This document shows positions 62,047-64,000 of a stretch of 64,000 bases of DNA, in pieces. The notes beneath the pieces are model-generated. The model worked only from the letters and a program-made list of their open reading frames with translations, did no database searches and was not told where the DNA came from. Every line of letters begins with the position of its first letter. The first letter of the stretch is position 1. Position numbers and translations under genes: made by a program. Where the stretch lies: positions 186,001 to 250,000 of the forward strand of contig NZ_BMUE01000002.1 in NCBI RefSeq assembly GCF_014650035.1, in the 5' to 3' direction. The DNA is from Streptomyces lucensis JCM 4490 (GTDB taxonomy: Bacteria > Actinomycetota > Actinomycetes > Streptomycetales > Streptomycetaceae).

Positions 62047-62211
62047 GAGGGTCCTCCCTGACCCCGGCGCCCCCAGCAGACCCCCGTGGGCCGGGCGAAC
62101 ACCTTGATCACCCAGAATCTACCCAAGCCCTCCACCCATCCGACGGCCACCCCCGGCGCGGCCGCCTTCGGGCAGTCACCCCCGGGCCGCGCGCGGCCCG
62201 CCCCGCCCGAA

Positions 62212-62245
62212 CACCGTCCGCCGCTCTCGCGGGCGGCGGACGGTG
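62212..62245 (-). terminator. terminator of the GH3 gene
   Basis: CACCGTCCGCCG and CGGCGGACGGTG form a 12-bp perfect stem with a ten-base loop, 14 bases past the GH3 stop. Confidence 0.85.
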
Positions 62246-62258
62246 GGCGGCGTGGGCG

Positions 62259-64000
62259 TCACCTGCCGTACGTCAGCCCGTGCCCGATCGGGTACAGCAC
62301 CCGCGCCGGATCGTCCGCCCGCTGCACCGGCACCGGAAGCTTCCCGCGGGGCGAGACCCGTCCGGCGATCACCCGTGCGGCGGCGCGCAGCTCGACGTCG
62401 GTCCAGCAGTACGTCGCCAGGCATGCCTTCACGGACGTCAGCTGGGCCACGTCGTAGGGGTTGCGGACGGCCACCGCCACGATCGGCCTGCCCGTCGCCA
62501 GCAGCCGATCCACCAGGGTCCGCTGCGAGCTGCCCGCCGTCACGTTGTACGTCGCCACCACCACCGCGTCCGCGTCCCCGGCCGCCGCGACCGCCTTGTC
62601 GACGGTCGCCGCCGAGGGTGCGGTGCCGGTGGACAGGGCGGTGGCCGTGAAGCCCAGTTCGGTCAGGGCGGCGGCCAGCACGCCGGTGGGCGGCCCGGTG
62701 GTGCCGGACGGGGAGGCGGGGTCGGCGCCGACCACGAGCACCCGGGGCTCCGTACGCCGGTCGAGCGGGAGCAGGCCGTCCTCGTTCACCAGCAGGGTGG
62801 TGGTGCGCTCGGCGATCCGGTCGGCGGCGGCGAGGTGGGCCCTGGTGCCGACCGTCCGGTCGACGCCGGACCGGCTGACGTACACCCGGTCGAGGAGTCC
62901 GAGCCGGGCCTTCAGCCGCAGGACGCGCAGGATCGATTCGTCCAGACGGGCCTCCGTCAGCTCTCCCTCCTGGACGGCCTTCAGTACCGCGTGCCAGGCC
63001 ACGTCCAAGGAGGGCGGGTTGAGCAGCTGGTCCACGCCGGCCTTCAGCGCGAGCACCGGCACCCGGTCGTCGCCGTACTTCGTGCGGACGCCCTCCATGC
63101 CGAGCGAGTCGGTGATCACGACGCCGTCGTAGCCGAGTTCGCCGCGCAGGATGCCGGTGAGGATCGGGTGGGACAGGGTCGCCGGGTCGCCGGAGTCGTC
63201 GAGAGCCGGGAACTGGATGTGCGCGGTCATGACCGAGTCGATGCCCGCCCGGATCGCGGCCCGGAACGGCACCGCGTCCAGCGTCTCCCACAGTTCCCGG
63301 CTGTGCGTGATGACCGGGAAGCCGTAGTGGCTGTCGACGGCGGTGTCCCCGTGGCCCGGGAAGTGCTTGGCGGTGGCCGCGACCCGCGACGACTGGTACC
63401 CCTTCACCTCGGCGGCCACCAGTCCGGCGACCGCCTCGGGGTCGGCGCCGAAGGACCGTACGCCGATGACCGGGTTCGCCGGGTTGACGTTGACGTCGGC
63501 GTCGGGCGAGTAGTCCTGGTTGATGCCCATCGCGCGCAGCTCGGCGCCGGAGATCCGGCCGAGGGCGCGGGCGTCGGCGCGGGAGCCGCCCGCGCCGATC
63601 GCCATGGCGCCCGGGAAGAGGGTCGCGGGCTTGCCGACCCGGCAGACGGCGCCGTGCTCCTGGTCGGTGGCGATGAGCACCGGCAGGCCCCGAGGCTGGT
63701 CCAGGGACGCCTTCTGGATGCCGTTGGACAGGTCGGCGATCTGGTGCGGGTCGCGGGTGTTGTGCGCCCAGCTGAAGTAGATGATCCCGCCGACGCGGTA
63801 CCTGGCGATCAGCTCGGCGGCGGTGCGGACCCCGATCTCCTTGAGGTTGGCGTCGACGTCGGGCTGGTCGGGCGCGGTGGCGGAGTGGCCGTAGACCCGC
63901 ATCACGAAGAGCTGGCCGACCTTCTCCTCCAGCGTCATCCGGGAGATCAGGGCACGCAGGCGGTGGTCGTCGGGGGTGGCGGCGCGGGCGTTCGCCGGTA
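62259..64000 (-). CDS. GH3 beta-N-acetylglucosaminidase, 5' end beyond the window
   Basis: At least 580 residues are in the window; the reading frame continues past an internal ATG at 63938 to the right edge (ANARAATPDDHRLRALISRM before TLEEKVGQLF), so the start and probable signal peptide are outside. GH3 N-domain: NagZ-type KHFPGHGDTAVDSHYG (catalytic His/Asp) and nucleophile Asp in VVITDSLGMEG. A C-terminal GH3_C domain follows (RVLVVGADPASPSG to the end). It hydrolyses GlcNAc linkages in chitin or peptidoglycan fragments. A secreted form is likely, but the signal cannot be seen. Confidence 0.88.
   Translation of the reverse strand, partial: PANARAATPDDHRLRALISRMTLEEKVGQLFVMRVYGHSATAPDQPDVDANLKEIGVRTAAELIARYRVGGIIYFSWAHNTRDPHQIADLSNGIQKASLDQPRGLPVLIATDQEHGAVCRVGKPATLFPGAMAIGAGGSRADARALGRISGAELRAMGINQDYSPDADVNVNPANPVIGVRSFGADPEAVAGLVAAEVKGYQSSRVAATAKHFPGHGDTAVDSHYGFPVITHSRELWETLDAVPFRAAIRAGIDSVMTAHIQFPALDDSGDPATLSHPILTGILRGELGYDGVVITDSLGMEGVRTKYGDDRVPVLALKAGVDQLLNPPSLDVAWHAVLKAVQEGELTEARLDESILRVLRLKARLGLLDRVYVSRSGVDRTVGTRAHLAAADRIAERTTTLLVNEDGLLPLDRRTEPRVLVVGADPASPSGTTGPPTGVLAAALTELGFTATALSTGTAPSAATVDKAVAAAGDADAVVVATYNVTAGSSQRTLVDRLLATGRPIVAVAVRNPYDVAQLTSVKACLATYCWTDVELRAAARVIAGRVSPRGKLPVPVQRADDPARVLYPIGHGLTYGR

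Overview
The window is a chromosomal segment of a Streptomyces. The DNA is very GC-rich with strong third-position bias, and it carries several genus-typical loci: adpA with a bldA-type TTA codon, the cellobiose cluster cebR-cebEFG-bglC, and desABCD with iron boxes. Gene order reads as the reverse of the S. coelicolor region around SCO2758 to SCO281x as I remember it. This is therefore mostly core chromosome. I see no prophage, insertion sequence, rRNA or CRISPR array.

Left part (1-13.3 kb): a small hypothetical gene is followed by a tightly coupled minus-strand set. It encodes a PAP2/Aur1-like membrane phosphatase, a Cas4/AddB-type 4Cys nuclease, a 532-residue protein of unknown fold and a compact SF1B helicase. 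The three nucleic-acid genes overlap by a few bases each and look like one machine; this is my main candidate for an undescribed system. The helicase 3' end is copied in a fresh 166-bp tandem repeat. Next come a histidine phosphatase, a repeat-rich intergenic region, a large regulator with an in-frame minisatellite, a spermidine-synthase-like protein and a two-component pair.

Polysaccharide block (13.4-21.3 kb): a secreted CBM2-GH18 protein, the GH1 beta-glucosidase bglC, the cellobiose/cellotriose ABC importer cebEFG and its LacI repressor cebR. CebR operators lie in front of cebE and across the bglC start codon. tRNA-His(GTG), oligoribonuclease ornA, the developmental regulator adpA, a small membrane protein and a universal stress protein follow (21.6-25.2 kb).

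Aminosugar and iron block (25.4-37 kb): glmS, two small genes and a secreted GH20 hexosaminidase behind a DasR-type dre site sit next to the desferrioxamine genes desABCD, desF and desE. desA and desE each have a DmdR-type iron box.

Acyl-CoA block (37.3-46.8 kb): an overlapping operon for leucine/isovalerate degradation (biotin carboxylase, carboxyltransferase, HMG-CoA lyase, acyl-CoA dehydrogenase) is divergent from a TetR gene across two GTTAA-N6-TTAAC type operators. A Uma2 protein, a second acyl-CoA dehydrogenase and a TesB thioesterase follow.

Right part (46.9-64 kb): a probable leaderless short ORF, a Gly/His/Asp-rich secreted protein, a putative phosphatase, and a PucR regulator divergent from a symporter, agmatinase and TPP-enzyme cluster. 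After these come a class A beta-lactamase-like protein, a phytase-esterase-like protein, a fused heterodimer-type ABC exporter with one degenerate ATP site, a small secreted protein, a TlpA-like lipoprotein, and a GH3 N-acetylglucosaminidase that runs off the right edge.
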